A stretch of DNA of 64,000 nucleotides from Mercurialis annua (GCF_937616625.2 NC_065571.1:14572501-14636500), one strand, 5' to 3'; shown: positions 36,231 through 49,149, counted from the first letter of the stretch. Translations and numbers: made by a program. Notes: generated by a model not told the origin, from the letters alone.

Positions 36231-37740
36231 GTTAAAATTTAAAAAAAATTAAAAAATAAAAATTAGATATATGATAAATATGAAGTGAAGAAATATAATG
36301 TTGACAAAAATTAAACATAATTAAAGAAAATATTAAAAAATGGGAGTTAGAATAGAATGTAAAATTTAAAAATAAATAGTATAAATACATAGTTGGTATG
36401 AAATATAAAAAATTAAAAAAAATAGTATAAAAATAAATATCGTACAAAAAATAATATTTTGTATAAAAAAATCTAAAAGACATACAGAACGTAATCCATC
36501 ACTCTAAAATGCTTGAGTTTGATTAGGCCTGAATATGGAGATTATTTCCAAACCCCAGAAGTGATAAGAGGCAAATGCTGATGATGGGCTTTGCTTAATC
36601 CGTTTCATGGAGCATAAAATTAAGAGAAAACCATAAAAGTACCAGTAAAATCTTTCTTTTTTCATTAAAATAAAATTAAAGTTTGATAACTAAATTAAAA
36701 AGAAATTAAAATTATATAATAAAATTAATAAAAACTAAAATTTGGTCATCAAATTGAGGAAAAAACAATAATTTAAGTATTTTGGGATGAGGTGTGTGGG
36801 TTCGAATTCCCTCATGGACAAAAGAAGATGAAGATATTGAAGAATATTTGGAAGAAGACTCGAAGCATCAGAAGCAAGCGGTGGCGGCATCGTCCACCAT
36901 GTTTGGCGAGTTCGGAATAGCGATGTATTCAACGTAAACGATGTGGATGGCGTGAATGACTTTTAAATTTGTAAATAGCAGTATATCTATAGTTTGTTTG
37001 TAATAGTGTAGTTCTATCTCTGTGAAAAAAAACCTGCTTTAATTATAACGTTATCACATAAAAACGGGAATATATTTCAACCAGCATGCTGTCAGTAGAT
37101 AGATGACATCTGGCGTGTAAAACCAACAAATCATAACATAAACATGATGACAACTATAATATGACCCATAGATATTATTTTTAAATATAAATAACTATTA
37201 ATTAAATCAATTTTGAAATTAGAGATGTTATCTTTAAAGTATTATCTTTTAAAAATAATTAATCAAATATATCTATCATTAAGAGTTTTTGATAAATATC
37301 AACTTATAAAATTATCAAATACATAGTGTTACAATAAGATGAAACACACGTATTTAACTCAAATTCTAGTATTATTGAAAACTCTAGGAACCAAATTCAT
37401 CTTTTTTTAGTGTCTGAGCTAATATTTGTAATAATCCCATTTTAAAACGGTAATTTCCACCATTGATAAAAATAAACTATCTAAAATTACACTTTAAATT
37501 ATCAATAAAAATAAACTATATAAAACTCAAGAAAATATGTTATTTTTAGATAGTTTATTTTTATCAACAATTTTTAGATAGTTTATTTTTATACTGGTTC
37601 TCATATTTTAGTTCAGACACCAAACTTATAATAATCCCATTTTAAAACGATAACTTCCACCATTGATAAAAATAAACTATCTAAAAATTACACTATAAAT
37701 TAAAATTTCAATAGAAAAAAATTCTAAATAGCAAATCAAT
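36231..37740. other. AT-rich intergenic stretch, no firm gene
   Basis: 36790-36930 reads open on the plus strand as EDEDIEEYLEEDSKHQ, then TMFGEFGIAM. It is acidic and protein-like, but without a recognised family. 37440-37500, 37550-37600 and 37635-37690 repeat a phrase with ATAAAAATAAACTATCTAAAA in both orientations. Nothing else was seen. Confidence 0.3.
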
Positions 37741-37749
37741 ATTTAAACA

Positions 37750-38245
37750 ATGGATGGCAATATAAGGTTGGCAATTTGGATTGCAGCAACAACATTGATA
37801 GTAATAAGTGAAGCAACTGCAACTATTTGTAATATAAGTAAATAAGATTCTGATTTATGTAATTCGGCACATAATAATGGAAGTCCGACGAAGCAATGTT
37901 GTGATATTGTTTCGTAAAAAGATCTCAGATGTCTGTGCGAGTACCAGTATTGGTCATCGGTGGCTGATTTCGACGTCCAACGCTTCATAGACGTATCCGT
38001 AAAATGTGGCAAATCGGTTCCGTGTTATGTGTAATACAAGAAAAATAGATTTTGATAGGTGTATTACTAACCATAGTTTGGGCAAATCTAGAAAGTACTG
38101 TCAGAATGTTATTTCGCGAGTAGATTTCTCATGTCTATGCAAGCACGATCTTTCGGACCCTATGTTTAGTTCCAACGTTGGACATTTCTTGAACGTATCT
38201 GCAACTCTCATGAACAACAAAAATCCATGTGATTCTGCACCATAA
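37750..38245 (+). pseudogene. DIR1-like lipid-transfer protein pseudogene, two 8-cysteine domains
   Basis: From ATG 37750 a signal peptide (MDGNIRLAIWIAATTLIVIS) leads into a cysteine-patterned domain: IC, DLC, SPTKQCC, LRCLCEY, KCG and SVPC. That order (C, C, CC, CxC, C, C) is the 2S albumin/lipid-transfer fold of secreted DIR1-type proteins, which bind lipids and act in defence signalling. Three TAA codons interrupt or end it (37843-37845, 37915-37917, 38032-38034); the first two fall where glutamine-like residues would be expected. A second domain follows at once in another frame (38026-38245): CNTRKIDFDRC, KYC, DFSCLC and NPCD. It has lost one Cys of the CC pair and the seventh Cys. So this is a decayed tandem or two-domain gene without introns in the visible part. 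Confidence 0.6.
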
Positions 38246-38249
38246 CTAT

Positions 38250-39600
38250 CCTAGTTTTGGAATATTTGTTTTGAAGAACAAGAAAAGACTATATCATTAT
38301 CGAATATTAGAATTATAAGATTACTAATAGGGATTCCCTTACTCGGGTTTGTGTATTGTTTGCAGAACCTAGTTTTTGCCCAATTCGCTAAGTCGTGACC
38401 TCTAGTATTGCTCCTTTGATTTGAATGCTGTGACTTTTAATATACATATTATTCATAAAAGAATTAAATATTTTAATTTTAATTTTATTTATTTTTGATA
38501 TAATAATTTATTATATTCTTTTATAATGTATTTGCTATATGTTTCAAATATATTCCATGATAAAATTATAAAGAGGAGCTAAAAGAGAGAGATATTAGTA
38601 TTTATCAAACATAAGAAAGAGAGAGCGAAGCATCCCAGTTCTTCTTTTTTAATCTGCATGAAATGATTATTATTGTTATTCATTCAATTGCTAATTTAAA
38701 CAAAAGCAAAAGCTGATCAGTCGCAAAAATTAAATTTTAATCCGAATTTAGTTATAAATTGTAGACATATATAATATAAAATTTATAAATAAAACCAAAG
38801 AAAATAATAAATTAATTAATAGATAAATTGAAATATAAGAAACTTAGTTAAGATGTCTTGAGAAATTTATAGTAAAAATAAATATAATTTCATTAGAGAA
38901 ATTTTTTTCATAGTTCTGACATTATCTAATCTAGATAATTTTAAAATTTAAAACTTTGTGTTTTATATTAATTGCGACCAAATTTTATAATTTTTCTAAT
39001 TTGAAAAGTTTTTGTAATTGTGTTCAAATTTTTAAAATTCATTTTTTAAATTTAAATCAACTTTTGGAATAAATCAACTTTAAAATATGGTGTCTAATTT
39101 TTAAAAAGAGTTAATATGAAAGTTTTGTCACAATTGATAAAAAAAACGCGAAAAACTTAATTTAAAAAATAACATTCAAAATTTTGAACATAATTGCAAA
39201 AGAAAAAATTAAATTGAACAAAATTGAAAACATTAGTAGGATTGATTATAATTAAATAAAAGATGCGAAGTTTTAATTAAAAAAATATTTTGATCTTTAA
39301 TCTATCTCAAATTTTAGTTCTTATGTGTTATTACTATTATTTTTATATATAATTAAAAGCTATTTTATCAAATATTTATAATCAATTAAATAACATTATA
39401 TTGATCAAATATTATTGTTTTGACAAAATCAAGAAATTGTGTTTGTCAAGTGCAAACAGTATGAAAAACCTTAATTTAATACTACGGTTTTAAAGAGTTA
39501 ATATTAAGGGAAATAACCAATGAACTATACTTTTATGATATAAGCGTTTGGCAGCAATATGCTAGATCGTGATTTTTTTTTCACATAAGCATTTCCCGAT
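38250..39600. other. AT-rich intergenic stretch, no gene seen
   Basis: Plain AT-rich DNA. No open frame with recognisable content and no element boundary was found. Confidence 0.5.
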
Positions 39601-39611
39601 TCTAATTATAG

Positions 39612-41094
39612 CAAAGGATCAATTAACCCTCTCAAGTTGACACGAAATATCAAAATGGTTTAAGTTCATGAAATCGGATCAAACAAATCCAAAACTGTAC
39701 CAAATAAGATCACACACGCCCTATCTCCACTTTCATTGTCACGTTTGAAACACACGCACTATTAGCAAATGGAAAAATAGTATTCAATTTGTTTTTCAAA
39801 TTGAGACTTAATAATTTTTAAATTTTAATTATAGTTCTATTATTCTAAAAATTTAAAAATTATATTAATTCTTAAATAAAATTAAGGGACCTAACTTCTT
39901 TTTCTCCAATTAACCTAATTTAACCCAAAATCTAATTTCCCTAACTTTTTTTTATTCTGGTTTTATTTTTCCTGACTTTTTTTTTCTCTGGTTCTTTCTT
40001 GGATTGAAATTCCCTCAAATTCACATGAACTTGAGGGGTTCATGTTTACGATCTACACTATTCATTGTAAAATGAACAGTGTAGATTAATTTGATTGAAA
40101 TTGTACTTTTTTGATCTACACTGTTCATTTTATAATGAACGGTATAGATCGAGAACATGATTTCTTCAAATTCAAAATGAACTTGAGGGAATCCCGATCC
40201 TTCTTTCTTTCATCACCGCTTACCATCATCACCGTATGCCATCTTCTTCTCCTTCCATCATCGCCACAAACTAGGTTTTGATGTTGCCTCATCGACATGC
40301 CAGAAGCTATGTTTCAATCGACGTAGTTGTTTCAAACCTGTAGCCACTGTCGCGGCAATCGTGTTTACAGCCGTCGTTTCAAAGCAGCAGCGACATATAT
40401 TTGAAGAAAAGAGGCGGCATTTTACGCCAGCAACGAGTAGCAACGTCAATTAATGCAAGCTGAGGTGAAATGTTATTTTTTCATCAAAAAATGTTTAATC
40501 TGTGAATTTGTTGATTACGGAGATAGATTGTTGAATTTTGTTTTTGTTGATAGTCGTTCTTGTTGCTTAGCGCTGCTTCTTTTCCGGCAGGTTTAGATTT
40601 TAGTTGTGTTCGTCTTCTGGATTTCTTTTGTTCGTTTTATGATGATAGTCGCTTCTATTGTTTTCGGCAGATGAGATTGGTGGTGATGGTTGATGCGCTG
40701 GTGAAGGGCAGTGTTGATGGTTGTTGCGGTATTACCGGCAAATAAGATGGGTGAAGGCTGGGTAGGGGTGATAAAGTTAGTTGTAATTAGTTTTAATTAG
40801 GTTAGGTTAATTAGGTTAGGTTAGATTAATTTGATTAAATATTTAGGTTAAATTAGATTAATAAGTTAACCAAAACTAAAAACTAAAAATTTCATTAAGG
40901 TTATAATTAGAGATTTAATTAGGTTTAAGTATGATTAATTAGGGCTAATTGAATCAAATTATTCATCCCACTCTCCTTTATGTCAAATTAGTGTTTTTGA
41001 CTGATTTTTGGAAACTATTAGTTTGTTTACCCCGTTGACGAAGTTGAGACTATTTGGTGTTTTGTGTCAAGTTGAAGGGCGAATTGATCCTTTG
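39612..41094. mobile_element. Inverted-end element of about 1.5 kb, non-coding
   Basis: Left end CAAAGGATCAATTAACCCTC followed by AAGTTGACACGAAATATC is mirrored at the right by TTTGTGTCAAGTTGAAGGGC then GAATTGATCCTTTG. A second inverted pair lies inside (GATCTACACTATTCATT at about 40050 and around 40110-40150). 40800-40970 is an array of TTAATTAGGTTAGG words. A clear target duplication was not found. Short frames at 40258-40449 (minus) and 40560-40745 (plus) have no recognised domain. Confidence 0.5.
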
Positions 41095-41699
41095 TTCTTT
41101 TATTTTTATAAATATTTTAAATAAAATTATGACTAGGAAGATTGTATTTATATGTTTTAGATAGATAATTTTTTATATATATAATAATTTGTAATTTTTA
41201 AAATGTTGTATGGTAATATTTGTTATAGCTTTATTTTTTATGATTCATATCAAACTAAAATACCTAACTCTCTTTCCTCTATTTTGTTATTTTTGCATTA
41301 TAAGTGTATTATTAAATTTTTAACTACTCTTTACATTTTATTTTAAGAGTTTTATTTGCCATTTGAAACGTATGAAAATTGACTTTAGAAAGGCATTAAT
41401 CTAGGATTACCAATTAAACTCTGTATTATTAAAATGATGTATTTGATAAAAATGTTTTAAAAGTGTTAAAGAATGGTTATGGTATTTGATAGGTTAAATG
41501 TGTAAGTCGGGCCTATAGCTATTAAATTCGGCCAACAAAATAAGAAGGCAAGTGCAAAACGTAGAAACTTGAGTTTATGGATTTGGCTGACCAAATGAAA
41601 AGAGTTTCGAAAATAATTGATTTTAAAGTAAGGTATATGATAAATTAAATCCAAACATACGCGGCTTGTTGCATTTTTATCCAAAATAATTATAGCCTA

Positions 41700-42311
41700 G
41701 ATATAGCATTTTGCTGCGATTTTAGCCAAAAACATTCCAATCAATTTAATTGTTCCTATTTTCACTTTAATTTATAAATTAACTTTGTAATAAGCATAAC
41801 CCCTTTTTTAGAATTTCAAAAGTTACATTCTAGTATTAAAAAAAATAAAAACGACGTTAAAATCTAATTATAAGTTCTCTAAATTTTTCGATAATTGGAA
41901 TAAAAAATTGGATTTAAAGCTAAACCGAAAAAGTCAAACGAAGCCAATAAGTATTGTATTGAGGTGAAATTTTGAGAAAATTAAATTGATTGAAAAAATA
42001 ACTAAAATTACAACAAAATGTTGAAATTTGGCTGTTATTATAAAAATTAAAAGGTTTGAATAAAATTGCAGCAAGCCGCAAAGATTTAGATTTAATTCAT
42101 CATTAGGCCTTAAAGTAAAGAGTTCTCAAAATATAAAGCTAGAACCAATAATTACGTGGTCAGTCTGAGTCTAGAGTCAATTCTCGAGTTAATCCCTAAA
42201 TCCAATATGCGAAAGTATTAATGGATTTTAATGATTAGATTCAATAAGCTTGGGAATCTCGGGATTGAAGTAACAAAGAGTAAAACTTATGTTTATTTTC
42301 TCTATATATAA

Positions 42312-42359
<48 letters not shown>

Positions 42360-43195
42360 ATTCTGAAATGATTTACGCCAATATGAATTTGATGGAACGA
42401 GCTACCTTGTCAATATAAGTGTGTCATAAGGTAGTAACAATGAGGAAGACAGATATGAGTTGAATCTATCTGGAACATATCTAATAATTCAACGTGGTTA
42501 TGCCTAAGTCTCAGGACTCACGAGAATTAAGAGGTGGTTGATGGTTAATTCGGTGTTGCGTAAGCTCTCGGAAACACAACCATTACTCGTTGGTTAACGC
42601 CTAGATGTCTAAGATCTTGGGATCATAACTTAAAGGACAAAGATCAAATGATTAGTATTCAATATAACTCTAATGTCTATGGATAGGATTTCAATCAGGT
42701 TCCTAATTGGGTAAAGTATATAAAATGCTTTACATTGGTTTTCAAAATTCCTTAATGTTTATCAGTAATAATACAAACTCGCCAGTTTCAAACTGACCCC
42801 CTATAGTTCCTTATGTTGCAGGAAAGAAGAGATGATTTGAAAGAACGATTCCGAACATTTTATTTCCTCAAACAAGTTCAATTTTTGGTGAAAGCGTGTA
42901 AAAAGATTTTAAACTCTAATATTTTGCAGTAGTCTAGTATAATATTATTGTAAATAAGATGTATGCGTATCTGTACTCTGATATTTAAATTGAAATGAAT
43001 GCTAAAAGAAAGGTTGTATAAAATGCAAAGTGGAAAAGTGATAAATGAAGTTTAAATCTCCCATGACTGGAGAGGTCACGTGATTGTACGTGATAAATGG
43101 AAAGTAAAGTGAATGTTTACGGCTAGTTACGGGTTTTAAAGCTATCACTCACATTTCTTAGCGCCAGTCTTGGTCCGAGAAATCGGGTCGTGACA
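41700..43195 (+). repeat. Long LTR-like repeat, family A, copy 3 (left end unclear)
   Basis: The right end has the family block (GGCTAGTTACGGGTTTT..., GCGCCAGTC, GGGTCGTGACA at 43185-43195). Upstream are the AACTGACCCCC block near 42800 and the GCAGTAGTCTAG block near 42928. Two hairpin modules are visible: AATTC-aa-CGTG at 42486-42496 with 42519-42528, and ATGGTT...GTGTT at 42541-42557 with AACACAACCAT at 42573-42583. The left boundary has decayed. Confidence 0.5.
42317..42358. repeat. (TA)n microsatellite
   Basis: About 40 bases of TA repeats inside family A copy 3. Confidence 0.9.
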
Positions 43196-43599
43196 ATATG
43201 ATGATATTAGGAAAGTTCCATCTACTACTATTAGTGGTCTGCAATATTTCCAGCCTTAATAGATGCATGCAAAGCCATAAAAGTGTAAAGAAACCTACTT
43301 TCTGTTTTTCCAGCTCAACCAAAAATCCTGAATTTTTCTTATTAATCATGTACAAGAAGCTAAGTAATAATTTGTAGGGATATATTGGTCAACCAATTAT
43401 AATTTTTAATGTCGTTTCCTTTGATCTTCATGCTTTCTAGTATTTTACACTTATATCAAAATCATTCTTTATGTCATCCATTATATATACAGGTTTATAG
43501 TTTAATTTGATATTCATAAACCTGTGCTTGATTAAATTTATTATGATTTCTGATGCTTGTCGACTGTTGCAAAATCTAGACTCGAAGTTGCAGTTGTGA

Positions 43600-43890
43600 T
43601 TTTGATGAATTTCCTTATTACGAAAACTTCAGTTTGATCTTGATGTCAATATTTACACATGCACTATTAGTCAAACACTTCGCCACAAATTCGTATTTGC
43701 GTTACTTATATACTTTGAATTGGAAATGCTCCTTGATAGCATAAATTGCAAGCACTTTTTGAAGATATTTTTACTCTGTAATTTTTGATACTCCTCTATT
43801 TGTATATATCTTATGTCATTGATTATAATATTTTCTTGAATCTCTTTCCTTATTTGTGTAAGATCATCTTCCGTTTGTAATCACAAGTTG
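43600..43890 (-). pseudogene. MuDR-type transposase N-terminal fragment
   Basis: On the minus strand one frame reads IYAIKEHFQFKVYK, stop, then RKYEFVAKCLT and a further AC pair. The A-I-K-x-x-F-x-F-K...KYE-F-x-C pattern is that of the plant MuDR DNA-binding domain (DBD_Tnp_Mut, PF03108), which binds the terminal inverted repeats. Frames are broken on both sides and the catalytic domain is absent. It could be the last trace of an autonomous partner for MULE-type MITEs, though no link to family M can be shown. Confidence 0.45.
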
Positions 43891-43899
43891 GTTGCATAT

Positions 43900-45035
43900 T
43901 GTAAATGTTCTGAGGTTATAATAAAGATGTCGTTGTTATTTGAATTTATGCCTCATTCTGAGACTGAATTATCTTAAAATACTTTTGCTAAAAGCTGTTT
44001 TACACTAATCTTTGACATGATGAATCGAAGAAGTTTTGCATTGACAAGTTTTAAATTTCAAATGCATATTGGAAAGTTTGTTTGATTTATTTCTTTATTT
44101 TGCAATTCAAAATAAAATGAAAATGTCAAATTATCATCAATCAAAATTGGTGGATAGTTTGTCTTTTACCTAAAATACAATAAAAATACAATCCCATTAC
44201 TACATAACAATACCAAAAGAACATTACTTTAGACACCTGTTTTTCGGACAGGTAAAAGTGATAAGGGACTGAAGCGTCCAATTAACAAAGAAATTTATCT
44301 GCATGAGGAGCTATCGATTCGTTTGTTTGAATTCAAGCGGGCGTGATCAGTGCACATCTGCAAACTTGAGGGGGTTAAAACGTAATTAGCCATAAATAGC
44401 GTATAAACATCCAAAGAGATTGTAGTCTAAGTTTAATAAATTGGACTAACTGCAATATCTTAGAAGTTTATGGGCCAATTTGCAAGTTTGACGGACTAAA
44501 ATTGACCATACCCAAACCCATAGGTCCTAAAAGCCTTTTTTAATACTTCTAAGCACCAAATAAGCAATTTAGCCATAGTTATCACCTAATTAATGACTTA
44601 ATACGAATTTAACATGGTAATTATCAATTCAAGAGATCTAAACTTACTCATATTATCACTTCACACTCCTAATCTCATCACTTCACTCATTTGCAAAGAC
44701 TTGACATAACTGACCCTAAGTCACCCAAACCTCTATAAGTAGGACTACTAATCAGCCTACCAAAAGGTCGGTAATCAATCACCCCAAAAGCACAATCAAA
44801 CGCTAAAATCAGGGAGCAATATAGGGCTGTGCAGTATTCGGTCAAAACCAAATTAACCGACCGAATCAAACCGAAATTTTAGTTCGGTTCGGTTTTAGTT
44901 TTTATTTTTTAAAAGTTTGGTTAATTCGGTTTGGTTCGGTTTTGGATATGAATTTTCCAAATCCGGATCACCAGAAAACGAGACAAGAACTAAGAACGGT
45001 ATTTTCGAGGACCCATAAACTCTCTCATTTTTATG
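43900..45035. other. Intergenic stretch, no gene seen
   Basis: 44860-44945 is a low-complexity run of TTCGGTTCGGTTTT words, a type common inside plant hAT-like MITEs. No boundaries or genes were identified. Confidence 0.35.
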
Positions 45036-45040
45036 CTTCT

Positions 45041-45242
45041 TGATAGATGCGGTAATGTTAGAGTTTACAGAGTTTGAGTCTTAATAATGTTTATTTCGCT
45101 TATACATGTGATAGGTATCTGTATGTCCGCCCCGTTGTACTGGTGTGGGGTTAATCTATTTATAGACGCACTGGTTCCACTGCTTTCCTTAGTCGATGTG
45201 GGTTTTGTGCTGATCCTGGTGCTTTGTGGGTCTATTCCATCA
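45041..45242 (-). repeat. 3' LTR of the Tat-like element
   Basis: It pairs with 52459-52660: same length, TG...CA ends on either strand, and shared blocks TTATACATGTGA, CTGTATGTCCGCCCC and CTATTTATAGACG. Five-base CTTCT precedes it. Confidence 0.93.
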
Positions 45243-45542
45243 TTAATCCCTTTGTTCCAGTTTCACATAGATATTTATGTCTGCAATGTGAAGCGGGCTT
45301 TTTGAGCTGGGTCGCCCTTTCTGGTTTATCCTCTTCTCTTGTTTTGCGCCTTTTTAATAGCCTGTTATGTATCATTTAATGCGTCTTGCACCCTTTGGTT
45401 TCCCGCCGTCGTTCCGTTTCTCTTTTATTTTCAAAATTTGTCGGATTTGTCTTTTCATTCCCTTTTATTCTCTTTGTTGCTTTCATTTCCTCTTTTCCCT
45501 TCTTATTCTATTATCCGTCTTTCCTTCTATTTTTTCTTTGAC

Positions 45543-46892
45543 CATGGCTGAAGGCTATTCTAAAGTGGTTTCTTCCTTGAAGAAGTGGCGATGTGTTTTA
45601 ACTCAGGAATCGTTGGTTTCGCTTCGGAAAACTTACGGTATTCCGGATGACTAGCACGTGGCTCTTCCGGAGGATGGTCAATATGCAAATTCTCGTTTGC
45701 CTCCTTACTTTTATTTTTGAAGAGCAACTTCAGGCCAGCGTTCGATTTCCTTTGGATCTATTGCTACTCTGGTTCCTAGAGTCTTGGAACATCGCGTTAT
45801 CTCAGTTGCACCCAAATGCTATTCGCCACTTTATCTGTTTGAATTTGCTTCATCATCTCAACAATGAGCGGTTGACTCTCAATCGTGTGCATTACTGGAT
45901 GAACTCTCCTTATCGGAAGAAGGACTTGCCCTTCATCTCTTTGGGATTTCGTTCCAGTTTGAAGTTGTTTGGTGATTTACCTGACTCAATTAAGAAGCAA
46001 TGGAAGACTAAGTTCTTCATCGTCTCCCATCCAACTGTGGCTCTGGGCCCTTCTCTCTGGCGTTCTCATGTTGTGCCACGTGATCCTTATGAGGTCCTGG
46101 ACGATGAGAACTCTGTCATGCAGCGAATTAGCACTTTCTATGCTGAGGGGTCCCGAAAGTTTACTAATTTCATTAATGAGTATTTGTGGCGTCGTGCTGC
46201 GCCCCATGCTCGTCTTCCTGTTGTGCCCGCTACTGCTGCTTCTTTGTCGGTCGCTTCTCACACTGTTGGTGAGTTTCCTTTTTTCCTTTCGTCGCAATTT
46301 TCCTGTGTGCCATTTTATGCTGTTTCTCACTTCCATGCTGATAGGTCGTGCTGGGAGTTCGTCGGTGGCTGCCAATCATGTCGTCGATTCTCAGAAGCGT
46401 CTGCGGAGCAGTGAAAATGATCTTCCACCCAAGAAGAAACTGGATAGTCATCTTTTTGTGTCTGTCGCTTCGTCCCTTCCTCCGTTGCCGCCAAGGGTTC
46501 CTCCTACCCCTGGTAGTCGGTCAATGGTTCTGCACTCCTCCTCTTCTGGGCCCGACGTTGTTTCTACTCTTTCGCCCCCCGTTCCTCCAGTTTCGGCTGA
46601 GTTGCGCTCGTCTCCAATGGATCCGTCCGCTGCGTCTTCGGCCTTTCAAGGAGGTGACGAGAATGAAGGAGAAGAGGAAGCCGCTGCTCCCCCTTCCGTT
46701 CCTCATGAGGGTTCTCATCTAATTCTTACTTTTGGTTGTAATCGCCATGCTCTGGGCGTCTTTCGCCAGATTAATGATTTTATTGGCATGATGGACCCTC
46801 TAGACTTTTATCAACGGTTGGAGGGTGAAGGTCTTTTTTATTCTGTTTGTGAAACGCTGCTGACCGCTATTGATGGTGTCTGTATCTCTTAG
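45543..46892 (+). pseudogene. Opposite-strand extra ORF of the Tat-like element (PF04195-like)
   Basis: From ATG 45543 the frame reads MAEGYSKVVSSLKKW, then SLRKTYGIPDD before TAG at 45652-45654. It continues HVALPEDGQYANSRLPPYF to a frame change near 45720, then EEQLQASVRFPLD and LHPNAIRHF in the next frame. R-x-x-YGIP...L-P...P-P...Y-EE-L...R-F-P-L...L-x-P-N-A is the pattern of 'putative gypsy type transposon' proteins (PF04195). A GT-AG intron-like gap (about 46269-46345) separates this from a Pro/Ser-rich and acidic tail ending at 46892. Known Tat-group elements carry such an ORF antisense to gag-pol; its function is not established. This copy has at least one stop and one frameshift. Confidence 0.65.
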
Positions 46893-47477
46893 CAACGTTT
46901 TATTACGAAGGAGTGTGAGTTGGCGGCGGAGCAGGCAGGTCGCTCCTTTGCTGATCGCAGTCTTTAGCTTTGCCGGATCCTAATGCCTTTCCTTTCTAAA
47001 AGTTTCGGGTTTTTGAATACGCCCAACGGTGGTTGATTTTTCTTGTAATAGTCTCGTAGCTTTTCTTTTGGTAAGGAATAGTTTATGAAAATGTTGGACA
47101 ACTATTTTCTTCTTGTATCTAACTCAAGTTAAAGTTTTGTTAATATTTTTTGTTTTTACCAGTTGATTTATGTTAGTGGAATGACTTCGTTGGTGTCCGC
47201 TTCTCTTGTGCGTTTTTTTTACTGTTGCTGTCGTACTTTTGCCTCTGAGGAATTTTCCTCGCATTTATTATAAGAGATGTCTCCCATATTATTTATTTTG
47301 TTGTTCTTTTATTTTTATTTTCCATGAGAAATGTTACTCAGTGTGTTGGTCGTTGCCTTAAGGGAATTGTTTCCCTTTTGTTGTTGTTTCATTTTGTTTC
47401 TTTCTTTTCTTCTTTTTGTTGTTGTTGTTTTTTTTCTTTTGTACTTTCGTAGCTTCCAATCAACATTTTCTTTCATT

Positions 47478-48540
47478 CTATTCAAGATACAATTTCAGGT
47501 GTTCTACATTCCAGAATCTAAGTACTTCCTGTCCCTCCATTGTCTCCAAGCGGTATTCCCTCCATCCGGTAGCCTTGGTGACTCGATATGGTCCTTCCCA
47601 ATTGCTTTCCAGTTTTTCTATTTCAGCGTTGCCTTTTCTTATTGCAGCGTCCCTTAGGAGCAGATCGCCCATTTCGAAGCTTCTTGGTTGCACTTTTTTT
47701 TTGTAGTATCCTTCTGCTCGGATGTTTGCTGCATATCTCCTCCTTTCTAGATGGTCCATGGACCTTCGTAGTTCTTCTTCGTTTGTCTCTTTGCTGTAGT
47801 GTTTTGTTCTTATTGTCTGCATTCTGATTTCCACTGGGATGACTGCTTCTACTCCGTACGTCAGGCGGAACGGCGTTTCTCCAGTTCCCTTTCTTGGGGT
47901 TGTTCTATATGCCCAGACTACACTGTTTAGCTCCTCCACCCAGTTTCCTTTTGCTTCATGCAGCCTCTTTTTTAATCCTTTGCAGATTGTCCTGTTGGTG
48001 ACCTTTGTCATTTCATTTGTCTAGGGTGCGCCACCGATGTGAACTGTAGATTTATGCCAAGATTTTCACAAAAACCCCTGAAGATTGCACTATCAAATTG
48101 CTTTCCGTTGTCAGTTACCAGCGTTCTTGGTATCCCGAATCTGCACACCACTTCCCTCTAGAAAAACTGTTATGCCTTGACTGTTGTTATCGTGGAAACC
48201 GCTTCTACTTCAACCCATTTTCTGGAGTGGTCAATTGCTACGAAGATGAACGTTTTCTGATTTTTTACCTTTGGTAACGGTCCCAGGATGTCTATTCCCC
48301 ATTTTGGGAGCGACCGGGGGCTTTGTGCCGGTTTCGTTTCTTGTGCCGGGATGTGCGATCTGTCCCCGTGCCAATGGCATTTGTCGCATCTCTTCACTAG
48401 GTCTTCAGCGTCCTCTTCCATATTTGGCCAGTAGTATCCTTGTAGAGATGCCTTGCTGACTATGGCGGTTGGCCCTTCGTGTCCCCGCGAATTCCGTCGT
48501 GCAGCTCGCTAAGCACGAATTGGCCTTCTCTTCGGGATAC
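47478..48540 (-). pseudogene. Ty3 integrase, broken
   Basis: Read downward from about 48540: a zinc-binding region (RCDKCHWHGD near 48400), then the catalytic core with IDILGPLPK (first Asp) and AIDHSRKWVEVEA. A TDNGKQF segment (second Asp) near 48105 lies outside the long open frames. Then ICKGLKKRLHEAKGNWVEE, WAYRTTPRKGTGETPF and a C-terminal YRVTKATGWREYRLE segment follow. The core is interrupted between 48011 and 48170 by stops and a frame change. The position expected to hold the third catalytic residue (Glu before VTN) reads Lys (MTKVTN at 48011). It is inactive by several criteria. Confidence 0.85.
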
Positions 48541-48850
48541 GCATCTTTGCCATGGGTGGCTTGCGGCGGTTCGGTATAGTGTTCCTTGGTATACTGAGTA
48601 TCGGCTGGCGCTTCTCCTTAGCTTTTCCGCTTCGCCTTGGTCTTCAGGGATCTTTCCTTCTTCCAGGTATTTCTAAATAGGTTCCCTCCATTCATCTAAC
48701 TCTTGTATTGAGCAACTTGTCGACATGTCGATTGTTGGTGATGTTATTTCTTCTGTGGATTCCATTTTTTGAAATTTGTCGCTTTTTTCTGATGTTACTT
48801 TTATTATTGCGTTTGCTTCTGCATTTTCTTCCTTTCCTATCTTTTTTATG

Positions 48851-49140
48851 TCATTGTCCTCCTCGCTTTTCAATTTCTCGCAGAAGTTCCTTTGCTCTTT
48901 TATTGTACTTTAACAAGTCTTCTTCTTTTATGGCGAATGTTCCCTCAATTTGTCCTACCACTAATTGTGAATTGCAGTGGATTTGCAAGCTCTCAGTTAT
49001 TACTTCGACAGCTAAGGCTAGCCCTGCTAACAATGCCTCATACTCTGTCACGTTGTTTGTTGCTGTAAAGTTTAGTTGGACTCCATATTCAATCTGCACC
49101 TTTTGTGGTGCCTTGAGGATGAAAAGACAAATCAACGGCC
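48851..49140 (-). pseudogene. Ty3 RNase H, N-terminally deleted
   Basis: The minus strand reads KVQIEYGVQLNFTATNNVTE, YEALLAGLALAVEV, then a QLVVGQIEGTFAIKE segment, the RNase H middle and end of plant Ty3 polyproteins. The first part with the DGA motif and the connection from reverse transcriptase are missing. At the junction a phrase GATGAACCGG-CCAGGGC occurs twice (49141-49157 and 49180-49196), suggesting a deletion or rearrangement through a short repeat. Confidence 0.75.
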
Positions 49141-49149
49141 GAGATGAAC

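Noticed and set aside
36785..36815. tRNA gene or SINE from GGTTCGAATTCC at about 36797
   Set aside because: A B-box-like word is present, but there is no A-box at the right distance and no cloverleaf or A-tail.
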